Positions 42,137-54,403 of a DNA stretch of 64,000 nt are shown here, in pieces (position 1 is the first letter of the stretch; each line of letters starts with the position of its first letter). The translations under genes were made by a program, and so were the position numbers. The notes under the pieces were generated by a model. The model was not told the DNA's origin. It worked only from the letters and a program-made list of their open reading frames with translations, and ran no database searches. The DNA comes from Verticillium longisporum (Eukaryota; Ascomycota; Sordariomycetes; Glomerellales; Plectosphaerellaceae). The stretch spans positions 4,650,001 through 4,714,000 of the forward strand of contig JAETXT010000001.1 of the NCBI GenBank assembly GCA_019188255.1, in the 5' to 3' direction.

Positions 42137-43561
42137 ATGAAGATCCCGAATCCCCTCTGGCTTGTCGGCCTCCTAGCTCTCGGCCTAGGAGTCCTGCTTG
42201 CGAGCGCCGTTAGCGTCAGTCGGGATCTCGTCCATCGGCAGCTCTACTCCGAGGGTGGCCAGTATCGCGGTCCAAAGGATGAGGCCGGCATCGGCCAGGG
42301 CGACCGCTTCAATGACGGCAAAGACGTCCCCTACGGCGCCGGGGTCAAAGGTCGCAGCGAAAACGCCTCCTTCCACACTTTCAAGACGATCCTCGGCCAC
42401 AGGGAGATCGAATCTGCCATGAAAGCCCTGAAGAACGAATACGGCATCATGCTCGCCCACCCGCCCGAGAAGTCGTTCGAGGACCGCGAAACCACCATCG
42501 GCATGCTTCCCTGTGATGACACCCCGCTCGGCATCACCGGCAACAGTTGCGGCATGCCCTCGACCTACAGCGCCTACTTGACCGGCTCTATCCACGGCCG
42601 CGAGCGTGGCACCTCGGATGCCATCATCTATTTCCTTTCCGACCTCTTGTACGCTCGCAAGCACGACACGGGTCTCGACTACGGCAATAATGTCAAGTTC
42701 ACGAATACCGAAGTCCATCGTGCTCTTTCCGTCGGCATCGTGTTCTACCCCATGGTCAACGTTGATGGCGTCATGTGGGACCAGGACATGGACGACTGCT
42801 GGCGTCGCAACCGCAACACCGACAGCTCAAATGGCGAGGGAGAGAACAAGCAGGTTCCCAACGGGCTGTGGAACACGACGGTCGGCGTCGATATCAATCG
42901 CAACTTTGACTTTGCCTTTGACTACTTCCGCATCCTCAACTCGACCTTTGGTTATATCGGTAATTCGGCATCTCCCAGCAGCGAATTCTTCCAGGGTAAA
43001 CATGCATTTTCAGAGAGCGAAAGCCGCAATGCGGCCTGGGTCTTTGAGGCGTTCCCCAATGTCAGCTGGTTCATGGACGTTCGTACATTTGGTCGGCACA
43101 TCTTCCATCCCTGGGGCCTCGATCTGAACCAGGTGAGCAAGCCGGAGCAGAACTGGCAGAATGAGGAGTATGACGGCAAACGCGGCGACACGTGGGACAG
43201 CGAGTACGGCGAGTACATGGATCGTGCCGACAACGACCTACACAGCTCGGTTGCTGAGAGCATCGCTGATGCCATGGATGGCGTGGCCGACATGACGCAC
43301 ACCTTTGGAGAGTCGGCCTATTTGTATCCGCAGACAGGCGGAATCATGGACTGGGCTTATGCGCGTCACATCGTCGATAGCAACAAGACCAAGGTCATGA
43401 GCTTCACCATGGAGATGGGCGATGTGGAGAGCGAGGCCATGGACAACCTTGGCGAGATATGTCCATTTTATCCGACCGTCGGAGCTTTCAACATTGCTCT
43501 CCGCGAGGCAGCTGTTGGATTAATGACGTTCCTGCTCGCGGTCGCGGAGAATACTCGTTGA
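42137..43561 (+). CDS. Secreted M14-type zinc carboxypeptidase
   Basis: Metallocarboxypeptidase of the M14 fold, secreted or in the vacuole/secretory path. Intron-less. The ATG at 42137 was preferred over 42083 because it opens a good signal peptide (MKIPNPLWLVGLLALGLGVLL), giving 474 residues. The zinc site begins in LTGSIHGRERGTSDAIIY (H-x-x-E), then PMVNVDGVMWDQD, VDINRNFDF (substrate-binding Arg region), QTGGIMDWAY, and VMSFTMEMGD carrying the catalytic Glu. The third zinc ligand normally follows the RNF block as H-x-x-x near WFMDVRTFGRHIFHPWG, which fits. The N-terminal 90 residues after the signal resemble a propeptide. The substrate preference cannot be read. Confidence 0.9.
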   Translation: MKIPNPLWLVGLLALGLGVLLASAVSVSRDLVHRQLYSEGGQYRGPKDEAGIGQGDRFNDGKDVPYGAGVKGRSENASFHTFKTILGHREIESAMKALKNEYGIMLAHPPEKSFEDRETTIGMLPCDDTPLGITGNSCGMPSTYSAYLTGSIHGRERGTSDAIIYFLSDLLYARKHDTGLDYGNNVKFTNTEVHRALSVGIVFYPMVNVDGVMWDQDMDDCWRRNRNTDSSNGEGENKQVPNGLWNTTVGVDINRNFDFAFDYFRILNSTFGYIGNSASPSSEFFQGKHAFSESESRNAAWVFEAFPNVSWFMDVRTFGRHIFHPWGLDLNQVSKPEQNWQNEEYDGKRGDTWDSEYGEYMDRADNDLHSSVAESIADAMDGVADMTHTFGESAYLYPQTGGIMDWAYARHIVDSNKTKVMSFTMEMGDVESEAMDNLGEICPFYPTVGAFNIALREAAVGLMTFLLAVAENTR

Positions 43562-43999
43562 GGGAGAAAACGTGTTGATTACTGTGGAAGATAGCAATGA
43601 TTGTAGATGGTCAGACAATAGATGGTCAGACAATGCGTCGAGATTGTCAAGCATGCGTCAGAACAGGTACCAAGGGTGAAGAGACCATGGTGGTTGATGA
43701 TCATGGCAATCGAGTCTCCTCGCTTGACCCAAGAACCAAGATTTTGCTTATGTCATCACCGGCAGCCGGACATTTATGTCGCCGAGCCCCGCGGCTGATA
43801 CCCCACATTGTGACATCCCACCTTTGTGCTACAACTCCATCCAAATTGCCACGACCCTATCGCCTATCACATCGCCAGTCGCCTGTCGCCCTGTTGCCCA
43901 CCCGCCTGTCGCAACCACGTGCTCAGGACCATCGCAAACCCCCTCCAAGCGGCCACGGCCCCTACGATCCAGTCGGCTTGACAGCCGCGACCCGACAAG
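43562..43999. repeat. Intergenic region with a 15-bp perfect tandem duplication
   Basis: AGATGGTCAGACAAT occurs twice in direct succession at 43605-43619 and 43620-43634. The rest is the SRP54 promoter and leader, pyrimidine-rich near 43920. Confidence 0.5.
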
Positions 44000-45683
<1,684 letters not shown>

Positions 45684-46135
45684 ACCTTGCCTCATGTGAA
45701 GAAGGAGGGCACGCTAAGAGGGTTGGTGGGTGGACGGACAAACTACGATGATTCTGATTCCCAGTCATGAGCAGGCAGCACAATAGGGAGGGGGCGTTTG
45801 GTCTTGCATAGGAATCGATTTCCATGAACCATGGAATGCAGCAGTGACACTACGGTTCGCGTGAGGTGTACGTATCAAAACGTCTTCATTATCCTAATGA
45901 GAATTATTCGAGCTGGTGGCTCTCCAAGGCCTCTAGGCCGATACAAACTTGGTCAGTAAGCAAGTAAGAAAAAACATGTCCCCCGAATCTCAGCGTTCAA
46001 CGGGTATATCTCCAACATTTCCTGGCTCTCGAACTCCCTTGGGGGTTGGACGGCCCTTTCCACCCCACACAACACTCGGGTATCTTCTCTCTCTCTCTCT
46101 CTCTCTCATCAACACTCACCATCATTAAAACCCCC
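45684..46135. repeat. Convergent 3' region with (CT)n microsatellite
   Basis: About 450 bp between the SRP54 and ENA stops. A (CT)n tract lies at 46087-46107. No gene. Confidence 0.6.
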
Positions 46136-49100
46136 TCAAAGCTTCTGCTCGACCGTGGCTCCATCATGCTGCGTAGAGCCAGAGACGTCACTCGTAGCCC
46201 TGTGCGGCCCGGATCGAGACTGAGACCGCGACCTGCGCCCCTGGGTGTTTGACCGCGAGAAGCTCGCCCACTCCTTGAAGCTGCTCATCGTCATGGTGCG
46301 ACGCATACCCGCACCGGTGCTCTCCTCGCCCTGGTTGAACGAGCCGCGCACGACGGCGCCGCTCTCGAGCAGGCCAAAGGTCCGCTTGACAAACTTCCAC
46401 GCCTCAATGCCAAAGACGAAGAGAATCGTAAAGGCGACGGCGACGCCCCACTCCCTCGTGAAGCCCGTGTGCTTGCACAGCTTGTGGTTGACGTAGGGGA
46501 TGTAGACGACGGGGAAGACGGAGATGCCGCCGATGATGACGGCCCAGAAGAGGAACCTGTTGCTCCAGAGATCCTTGAACAGGGGGAAGCGGCTCTCGTC
46601 GTCGGGGTTGAGGCGGAACATGGAGCGACGCAGGCTCATGAACCCCCAGGCAGAAAGATGAATCAACGAGGTCAGCCCGGTAAAGACCCATGCGCGGGCG
46701 CGGAAGACGGGGTTGCACTCGTCGGAGAAGGAGTAGTTGCACACGGCGCCGAGGTTGCCATCGTTGGGGGCCCAGATGACAATGCAGAAGCTGACCATGG
46801 TGAGGGCGCCCATGATGACGCCGTAGACGAGCATGTCGATCATGATTTGGTTGGTGAAGACGCCGCGCTTCTTGTCGTGAGGGGGTCGGCGCATGACGTC
46901 CGGGGCGGCAGCCTCACGGCCGAGACCGAAGGCTGGGAATGACGAGGTGACCATGTTGATCCAAAGAATCTCGAGAGGCGAAACAGGGAAAACAGCCAGG
47001 TTCTGGGCGTCGCGGAAACCAAGTCCAGCAACAAGCAGAATGACTTCACCGACGTTGGACGTCAGCAGGTGAAGGATAAACTTCTGGATATTGTCGAACA
47101 TGCGACGTCCCTGACGGATCGCGGACACAATGGAGTTGAACTTGTCGTCGGTCAGGACAATCTTGGACGCGCCCTTGGCGACGTCGGATCCAGATCCCAT
47201 GGCGATACCGACGTCGGCGCTTGACAGCGAGGGCGCATCGTTGACACCGTCACCGGTCATCGCCATGAAGGCGTTGCGGCGACGAAGGGCATGGATCATC
47301 CTAGTCTTGGTCTCGGGGGCGCATCGCGCAATGACCAGTGGAAGCTCTTCGAGCGCGTCCTGCTCCTGGTCGGTCATTCGGTCAAAGTCGGTGGCCTTCA
47401 TGACAGCGTGACGTGCGACGTTTTCGGGCAAGATACCCATGTTCTTGGGAATGATGCCGACTTCCTTTGCAATGGCCTTGGCAGTCTCGGGATGGTCGCC
47501 AGTCAGCATGTGGACGCGGATACCGGCGGTCGAGCACTCGGAGATGGAGTCCTTGGTCTCGCGACGGGGCGGGTCGTAGATACCAGCCAGGCCGAGAAGC
47601 GTCAGGTCATCTTCAATCTCGTTCCTCATGGCCTCCTCGGCACCCGCCTCGGCTTTGCCGTGGATGTGAGGCATTTCAAACTTGCCGTCCCACTCCTTGA
47701 AGCCGATTGCGAGCACACGCTGGCCCTGCGAGGCGAGATGGTTCATTTGGCCAAGTACCTCTTCTTTCAGCTCGTCAGTCATGACTTGCTTGGAATCGCC
47801 GTAACCAATGTGGCTGCAGAGGTCGAGGACACGCTCGACTGCGCCCTTGGTGAAGACGAGGCTGTTGTCGGTGGACAGAAGCTGGGGCGATCCGTCCTGC
47901 GGGGCATCATAGACCACGGACATGCGCTTGATGGAGCTGTCAAAAGGGAATTCGCCGAGTTGCTTCCAGCCCCCGGCCTCAAGACCCTTCTTGCCGAGCT
48001 TGAATCGGTGGGCGAAGACTTGAAGAGCGATCTCAGTCGGCTCGCCTGTGGTCTGCCACTTGTTCTCATCTTCGTCGAAACGGACAGTGGCCAGGTTGCA
48101 GAGGGCGGAAGAAAGGAGGAACGCCTTGAGAGCATCATTCATTTCAGCCGGCACCTCGGGCTCCTTGGGCTTGGAAGGCTTCTCTCGGGTCTCGGGAACA
48201 TCAAAGGTGAGAGCACCGGCGGACCTCTCTTGGTCGTAGTCCTTGCGAGGTTGAGCCTCCTCTTCTTTCCGTGACGCCGTGTACGTGACACGACCGACGG
48301 TGGGGTCGTTGGGGTTTTGCGAGTCGTGTACGGTGTAGGTAGGTGTGCGAGGTAGGGAGCCAGGCCTTGCGGACAATCATGGCGCCCTGAGTCAAAGTGC
48401 CGGTCTTGTCGGAGCAAATGTTGGTGACGCCGCCAAGAGCTTCGAGGGCAGAGAGGTCGCGGACGACGACGTTGGCCTTGCGCATGACAGTGACTGCAAC
48501 AACCATGGTGATGGTGAGAACACTGGTACATGTTAGTTTTCATGTTTTCAGACCGAATGGAGGAAGGGGAGGGGTCCTTACGCTACAAGTGACTCTGGAA
48601 TGATGGCAATGCCCAGTGACACGGCATAGATGATGACCTCTCCAGACAAATCAAATTTGTGAGCGCCAAAGACGATCATGGCGAGAATGATAGCACAGCC
48701 AAAGAGGAAGTAGGCCAACACTGCAAGCTTGCGCTGGAGAGGGGTTCCCTCGGTCAATCCAAGGAACTTGCCCACAGCGTCGTAGGTGCGCTTGGAGCCG
48801 CCGACGAAGGGGGCCTTGGCGCCGTACTTCTTCGCGTTCATCGAGCGGCCGGGCTTGCGCTTCTTCTTGGTGGTCGAGGCGGCAATCTCACCGACAGCAG
48901 TCTTCATGCCAGTGAAAACAGCAATACCGCGGCCGCGACCCTTCTTCACAATGGTGGTGGCATAGGCCATGTTGATGCGGTCTCCGACCACGAGGTCCTG
49001 AGGACTGGTGGCCACCGTGTCGGTGCCGGGAATGACGAGGTCGGCATCGATGCTCTTGTCGACTGGCAGGGATTCTCCCGTGAGGGACTGCTCGTCACAT

Positions 49101-49702
49101 GACAAGTTCATGGCTTCGTAGATGCGAAGATCGGCGGGGATGGTGTCGCCCATCTTGAGAAGGATGATATCACCTGGCACGACGTCGGGGCTAGAGCGCG
49201 TGCTGTCAGTCGGCCGTCCGAGAGCCAACGGCAAGGGGCTACTTACTTGGAGATGACCTGAGTCTTGCCGTCTCGCAAAACCATGGCCGAAGGAGAAGAG
49301 AGGGCTCGGAGGGCATCCATGCGCTGTTCGGCACGGTACTCTTGATAGAAACCAATTGTGACATTGGCGAAGATGACAAAGGCAAGAACACCGCCCTCAA
49401 TGTAGTCATTGATGGCGAACGAGAGGATCATGGCGAAGACGAGAACCTAGAAATTTTAGAGGTTGAAGCTGGAAAGAGGTTCCAGAGCGGCAACATACCA
49501 GGACCATGGCGTTGAATAGCTGCTTGCTAAGGATGGTGTACCAAGGAATCGCCTTGGCCACCTCGAATTCGTTCTTGGGATACTTCTGCTGCGCCTCGGC
49601 GACCTGCTGGCTGGTGAGGCCCTTGTTGAGGTCGGTGCCGAGGGCACGAGCAGCCTCCTCTGCTGTCAGCAGGAAGGGGTGCTTGGGATAATCACCCGAC
49701 AT
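46136..49702 (-). CDS. ENA-type P-type Na+-ATPase, apparent 4-bp frameshift
   Basis: Type IID P-ATPase exporting Na+ (and K+/Li+) at the plasma membrane, mainly at high pH. Four exons: 49499..49702, 49247..49446, 48582..49190 and 46136..48522, about 1131 residues. Seen: DIILLKMGDTIPADLR and CDEQSLTGESLPVD (actuator), PESLVAVLTITMVV (M4), the phosphorylation site ICSDKTGTLTQG, KGAVERVL in the nucleotide domain, MLTGDHPETA, and MTGDGVNDAPSL. The Ser/Arg-rich C-terminal tail is long. Between KAWLPT and TYTVHDSQNPND the frame shifts by one; the sequence shows AGGTAGGT (48337-48344 on the plus strand), and removing one copy restores the reading. No intron fits. The large upstream region is rich in PacC-type sites, matching alkaline-pH control known for fungal ENA genes. 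Confidence 0.87.
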
Positions 49703-51055
49703 GTTGGCGAATGACTGTTGATGGCCTAGTCCGAAGCCTGTCCATTCACGAAGAGACCAAAGATCAGGGATGTTGGACTAGAAAGAGGGTTCGTCTCAGG
49801 GGTTGGTAATGACGGTTGAGGTCTAAGTGGGCGTGATGGTGGCCCTTGGGGTATCTGGGTTGGTGTAGATGTTGAGGCGGTTTAGGCTTGAGGGGTTGTT
49901 GTTGAACCCGATGGATGATGAGTAGGTACCTACTCGGAAGATGGATGATGGTACTTCGCAGAAGGTATCTTGTCCTTGGGTTTGGACGAGAAAGATGGAG
50001 ATCCGAAGTCAAAAAGCCACCGTGAAGTGGGAAACGTGACTTCTTTATACTTCGGAAGGAGGTCCCTTTGATTTTGGCTTTGCAAGAAGGCGTGAACCAC
50101 ATGGCCGGGTGAACCCCCCAGGCACCAGGGGGCGTATCTGCCGTTTGCCTTCGAGTGAACCCACCCCGGACGCCGGGCTGCGCGAGGACAAGAGCCGCTG
50201 ATGCATGGCATCGCTCGTAGCGTCACTCGTAAGACAGCCAAGACAATCCGAGAGGGCATCCATCAGGTCCAGGAAACAGTCGAGGAAACAGGCTGGTTCT
50301 GCCAAGATAGACCTCACGCCGCTTGGCGACGTCTGTGCTTCCACCACCCATGAGCCTCCGCCCACTGGTTTAGTGGCATGGTGTGCAAAACCCGGAGAAG
50401 TGGAGCCTCGTGGTGTGATGGGTAAAGGGATGTCAAATCTGCCTATTGGTCAATTGCCCACTTCGGATGGTTGCGGTCTTCTCTTGGCGTGACGCCAGAA
50501 CTTGCCAAGACGTACTGTCTTTGGGGAGCACGACTCAACACGCTCCGAGATGTGTTCCGCTGTCTGTTTTGCATGGCCTGCATGGTTCCTGTCAGGCTTG
50601 GGGGTAGAGCGGCGAACCGATGAGACTCTCGTGGGCAGTGTTTGGGATGTCGTGAATGCGCACGATGTCGACTACATGTAGCTTCAGTTGACACCCGGAG
50701 GTCTCCAGCATCCGGAGAGAATGGGGGGGTGCTATTACAGTGGACCCCACGGCGCCGTGCCTTCCTGAACATCTTCCGACTCGGGCCACCAACCTCAACA
50801 AGATCACGCCTTGCCGCATCCGTACAGCCTCCCCATTGGCTCATTTGTCGGCTTAGGCCCTGCACCCAGTTCGGTGAACCCGTGATAAGCCTCCAGCATG
50901 CGTACTGCTGTGAGTCACGTGGCACCGCATCTGACCAGACCGGACCCTTCTTGCCATGGTCGGGGTGGAATGGTGTTTGCTTGGCATACTTGGCACGTTT
51001 TTGCGTTTTTGCATCAAGCCCATGGTGTTCAGCTTTGCCCCCAACACGCATCAGT

Positions 51056-51075
51056 TGTGTGTGTGTGTGTGTGTG
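51056..51075. repeat. (TG)n microsatellite
   Basis: Ten uninterrupted TG units, followed by CGTGT. A simple-sequence tract in the ENA upstream region. Confidence 0.9.
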
Positions 51076-51581
51076 CGTGTCGCACAACGGGCCTCAATTC
51101 CTCATCGCTTCTTTCCACAATCTGAAACGCGGCCTGTGGCATTCGAGTACGGCGCAGGGAAACCGTGCATCCAATGTGCATTGCCTCCGGAGTTCCGAGT
51201 TCGCCTTGTCTAGCGTCTCACGGCCCATGAATGCCGCCCGGGTCTCGTGACTCGCACCGTCACGGCAGCGGAGTGGCGGAGTGGCGACACCCGCTTCAGC
51301 CTCACCGCGCACAGCCACCAGCACGCTTCTCATCTTGCCATGACGAACGCCGAACCCCCGAGATCGGCTCCGTCCGGCACAGGTACAGGCACATCGTACG
51401 GAGCAGGTCATTCTTAGGCACATGATATGACTCGAACTGCCCACGAAAGCAGCATGGGCAGCAACTCCGCCATGGCCATTGCCAGACTGCCAATCGCTTG
51501 CATCCTTCCATGCTTTTCCCACGCCTGCGGCAATGGCAACACCAAGCACCATGCGTTGCACCAGCATCTCCCCCGCAGCAC

Positions 51582-51615
51582 CTTGGCTGCTTGGCGTGGA
51601 TGCCAAGCAGCCAAG
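51582..51615. promoter_or_regulatory. Perfect inverted repeat made of four GCCAAG sites
   Basis: CTTGGCTGCTTGGC, six bases (GTGGAT), then GCCAAGCAGCCAAG: 14-bp arms match perfectly. Each arm contains two PacC-type hexamers, giving two pairs in opposite orientation. It lies about 1.9 kb upstream of the ENA start. It could be a high-affinity PacC platform or could extrude as a hairpin. Confidence 0.6.
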
Positions 51616-52789
51616 CTGAAACCTCGTTGAAATCGAGGCAAGTTTTCGGAATATCGTGAGCATCTTCAGGACGTCCAACCAAGGTCGACATGGGGAATGG
51701 TGACGGCTCGAGGCATACCAACCCCCACGCCATGTTCCGTCACTGCATCGTCGCTGTGCAGTCTTCCCAAACAATCACAGTCCATCGATGCTCCCATTCG
51801 TTCCCAGGAAACATCATGCAGGAGCTTCCCCGCCATGCCCAGCCATCTAGACCCCAACCGCCAGGCGAAATGTTCCGCTCCTCTCCGCCATGCGCATTCT
51901 GAGTACCGGAAGCCAAGTCCTCTAGCGGCGCATTGTTGTCCCCGCTTCACCGCTTTGTGTGAAGGATTGACTCGACGATCGCCGCTGGTCGCCTTGGCAG
52001 ATGACACGAGGTTGCGCGCGGGGAGCCTCTCGGGCCGCGCCTAGAAAGTGGTCTGACGGGCAACGGTCTTGGATCAACGTTCCTAGACCCCGTGCTCGTG
52101 GTAGTCACTTGATTGCCCAGAGACGTTGTCTCATGGATTAGTCAATCTTAGTTTTAGCATACGGACAAGATGTGGTCAAGGCCTACTTGGACTTCTCTTT
52201 TTTTTTCTTTTTTTTTATGAGGATCGCGCAGCGGGGAACATTCCCTGCTGCACCTCGGCAACGTCGGATACAGCATCAAACGAGCAACGTGCATCTACGA
52301 CTAATATATGACCAATGCAATTCAACAGCCAGTGGTCACGCTGCAGTTGTTGCTTCTGTTTTGCAGGCAGCTGGATCATTGTCAGTTGTATGAAAGCCCA
52401 ACCCCATGGTTCCTTTGAAGCCCAATCCTCGAGTTCAAGGGACTTGCTTAAGCCTCTTTCATTGACCAAATATTGGTGGTGCATGCTGTCCCCGATATTG
52501 TGCCCAAGTCCGCAAGAGGGTTTAGAAGCCGAGTCGCAAAGACCTCTTGCTTGATCGACCTTCCTACCAGGCCATTTTGAATGTTCTGATGAGCATTCGC
52601 CAAAACTTTGGATACTTTAGGTGTTCTCTTATCCTCCTCATCGAAGGATTCATATTCGTAGATAAAGGCTTACATGCGCGTCGAGCTCCCCTCTCAGTCA
52701 CACATTTTCGACAACAGCCACGGCCCCCGGATCCCGACAGATCAATCAGGCATCTGTTTCTCCGGACTAAATTGTACGGCCCCCGAATC

Positions 52790-54403
52790 TTAAATCTCAT
52801 ACCGATCGCTCTGGTGCTGAACAGGCCTGTAGGTTAAGTACTCAAACACAGCCTTCTCCGCAGTCCCGTTCAGATCCGAGCACGCGACACCCACAAACGC
52901 ACCCGTGAAGCTGCCGTGCGCCTGGTGCCCGCCACACTCATCCGACAGGATCGAGGCATCGAGGACAGGTCCAATGGCCTCGAGCTCCTGGCCCTCGAGC
53001 GCGTAGAAGAACTGCATCGCCGGCCCGCGGATCGTCAGCGCCAGCTTGACCTTGCCCTCGTTGGGGATCGGCACGGGTTCGACGAAGGGCGTGTTGAGGT
53101 TGCCGTCGGGGTAGGACGACTCGGAGCTCATGATGAGGAGCTCGCGCTGGCCATCCGAGTGCGCCGTGACGGTGAGGTAGAAAAAGTTGAAGCGGCAGTA
53201 GTACGCCGTGAGGCCGGCGAACTGGCGCTCGTCGGTTGGCTTGAAGTCGACGGTGGTCTCGGCGTCGTAGGAGAAGTGGGTTTGGCGTCGGGCTACGAGG
53301 GCCTGCTCGAACCAGGAGCCGATGGTCTCGCGGCCGATCAGCGTGAGCTTTCCGTCATCTGTCGAGAAGATGCGATCTGTCTCAGGGGTTCGGAGCCACT
53401 GCAGATCCTTGTGCAGGCCCTTGTCAAAGGTGTACTTCTGCTCAGCCCAGCATGCCGTGTCGTCGCGGGTGCCAGGAACTTCGACGTGGAGGGATGGTAC
53501 CGGACCATTCTTCACGTACAGCCAGTCGTCGTCACCCCAATAAGCCTCCTGGATGTTCGTTTCACGGCCAAGAACACAGCGGCGGTTCTGTGTTGTAGGT
53601 CTTCCGCCGAGGTGCACGAGGTACGTCTTTCCCTCGGGTGTCTCAACAATATCGCCGTGACCCGCGCGCTGAATAGCGGCGAAAGGTGCGTCTTTTGAGG
53701 TGAGGATGTGCTTCTGAGGGTGTGTCTCATAGGGTCCCCAAATATCACGAGATCGTGCAAGAGTACAGGCGTGCTCGTAGGCGGTGCCGCCTTCAGCCGT
53801 CAAGAGATAGTACCAACCGTTGCGCTTGTACAGGTGCGGCCCCTCGACGAGCTTCAGATCAGTCCCGGTGTAGATGTTCTTCTTTGGGCCCACAAGCCTT
53901 CCGGCTTTGGGGCCAAATTCTTGAAGAGCGATGCCGGCAAAGAGTAACGGCCGGCATCGGTGATCCCAGAGCATGTTGACGAACCACTTCTTGCCGTCAT
54001 CATCGTGAAACAGGGACGGATCGAATCCGGACGAGTTGGCGTGAACCGGATCAGACCAGGGTCCCTCGATTTTAGGTGCGCTGACGATATAGTTGTGAGC
54101 GTCCTTGAAAGATCCGTCCTTGCGCTTGACATCTGTGAACACGAGCCAGAACTTTTCGCCGTCGTGGGTGAGACAGGGAGCCCAAACGCCGCAGCTATCG
54201 GGATCACCACGCATATCGAGCTGGCTTTTCCGGCTCAGCGGTCGAATGATGAGATCCCAGTTGGCTAAATCCTTCGAATGGTGGATTTGAACGCCGGGAT
54301 ACCACTCAAAGGTGGATGTGGCAATATAGTAGTCATCGCCTACTCGAAGGATGGAGGGGTCGGGATTGAACCCAGGAAGGATGGGGTTGCGGACTGTCGG
54401 CAT
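52790..54403 (-). CDS. GH43 beta-xylosidase / alpha-L-arabinofuranosidase
   Basis: Five-bladed beta-propeller glycosidase releasing xylose or arabinose from xylo-oligosaccharides. Intron-less, 537 residues, no signal peptide, so probably intracellular as in the GH43_11-like group. Catalytic residues in order: base Asp in LPGFNPDPSILRVGDDYY (near residue 15), pKa-setting Asp in SSGFDPSLFHDDDGKKWF (near 130), acid Glu in KLVEGPHLYKRNGWYYL (near 188). The C-terminal 200 residues form the beta-sandwich typical of these xylosidases (FSYDAETTVDFKPTDERQFAGLTAYY). Complete. It fits with GH74 and GH53 for hemicellulose use but is 40 kb away. Confidence 0.95.
   Translation of the reverse strand: MPTVRNPILPGFNPDPSILRVGDDYYIATSTFEWYPGVQIHHSKDLANWDLIIRPLSRKSQLDMRGDPDSCGVWAPCLTHDGEKFWLVFTDVKRKDGSFKDAHNYIVSAPKIEGPWSDPVHANSSGFDPSLFHDDDGKKWFVNMLWDHRCRPLLFAGIALQEFGPKAGRLVGPKKNIYTGTDLKLVEGPHLYKRNGWYYLLTAEGGTAYEHACTLARSRDIWGPYETHPQKHILTSKDAPFAAIQRAGHGDIVETPEGKTYLVHLGGRPTTQNRRCVLGRETNIQEAYWGDDDWLYVKNGPVPSLHVEVPGTRDDTACWAEQKYTFDKGLHKDLQWLRTPETDRIFSTDDGKLTLIGRETIGSWFEQALVARRQTHFSYDAETTVDFKPTDERQFAGLTAYYCRFNFFYLTVTAHSDGQRELLIMSSESSYPDGNLNTPFVEPVPIPNEGKVKLALTIRGPAMQFFYALEGQELEAIGPVLDASILSDECGGHQAHGSFTGAFVGVACSDLNGTAEKAVFEYLTYRPVQHQSDRYEI

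Larger units (their letters stand above)
49703..52789. promoter_or_regulatory. Long upstream region of ENA with many PacC-type sites
   Basis: A 3-kb gap. It holds twelve GCCAAG/CTTGGC hexamers between 50237 and 51998 (50237, 50301, 50483, 50504, 50980, 50989, 51582, 51590, 51602, 51610, 51912, 51993), against about one expected by chance. PacC binds GCCARG. Also present are a (TG)n tract at 51056-51075 and a T-rich run near 52198-52217. Long open frames occur on both strands over the same bases with no domain, so I call none of them a gene. Confidence 0.6.

Noticed and set aside
48330..48360. Intron at the ENA frame change
   Set aside because: No GT-AG pair exists in the short interval, and the conserved residues on both sides are adjacent in the family.
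50443..51774. Long open frames on both strands (200-226 codons) upstream of ENA
   Set aside because: They overlap on opposite strands, have no recognisable domain, and cross a TG microsatellite and the PacC palindrome.
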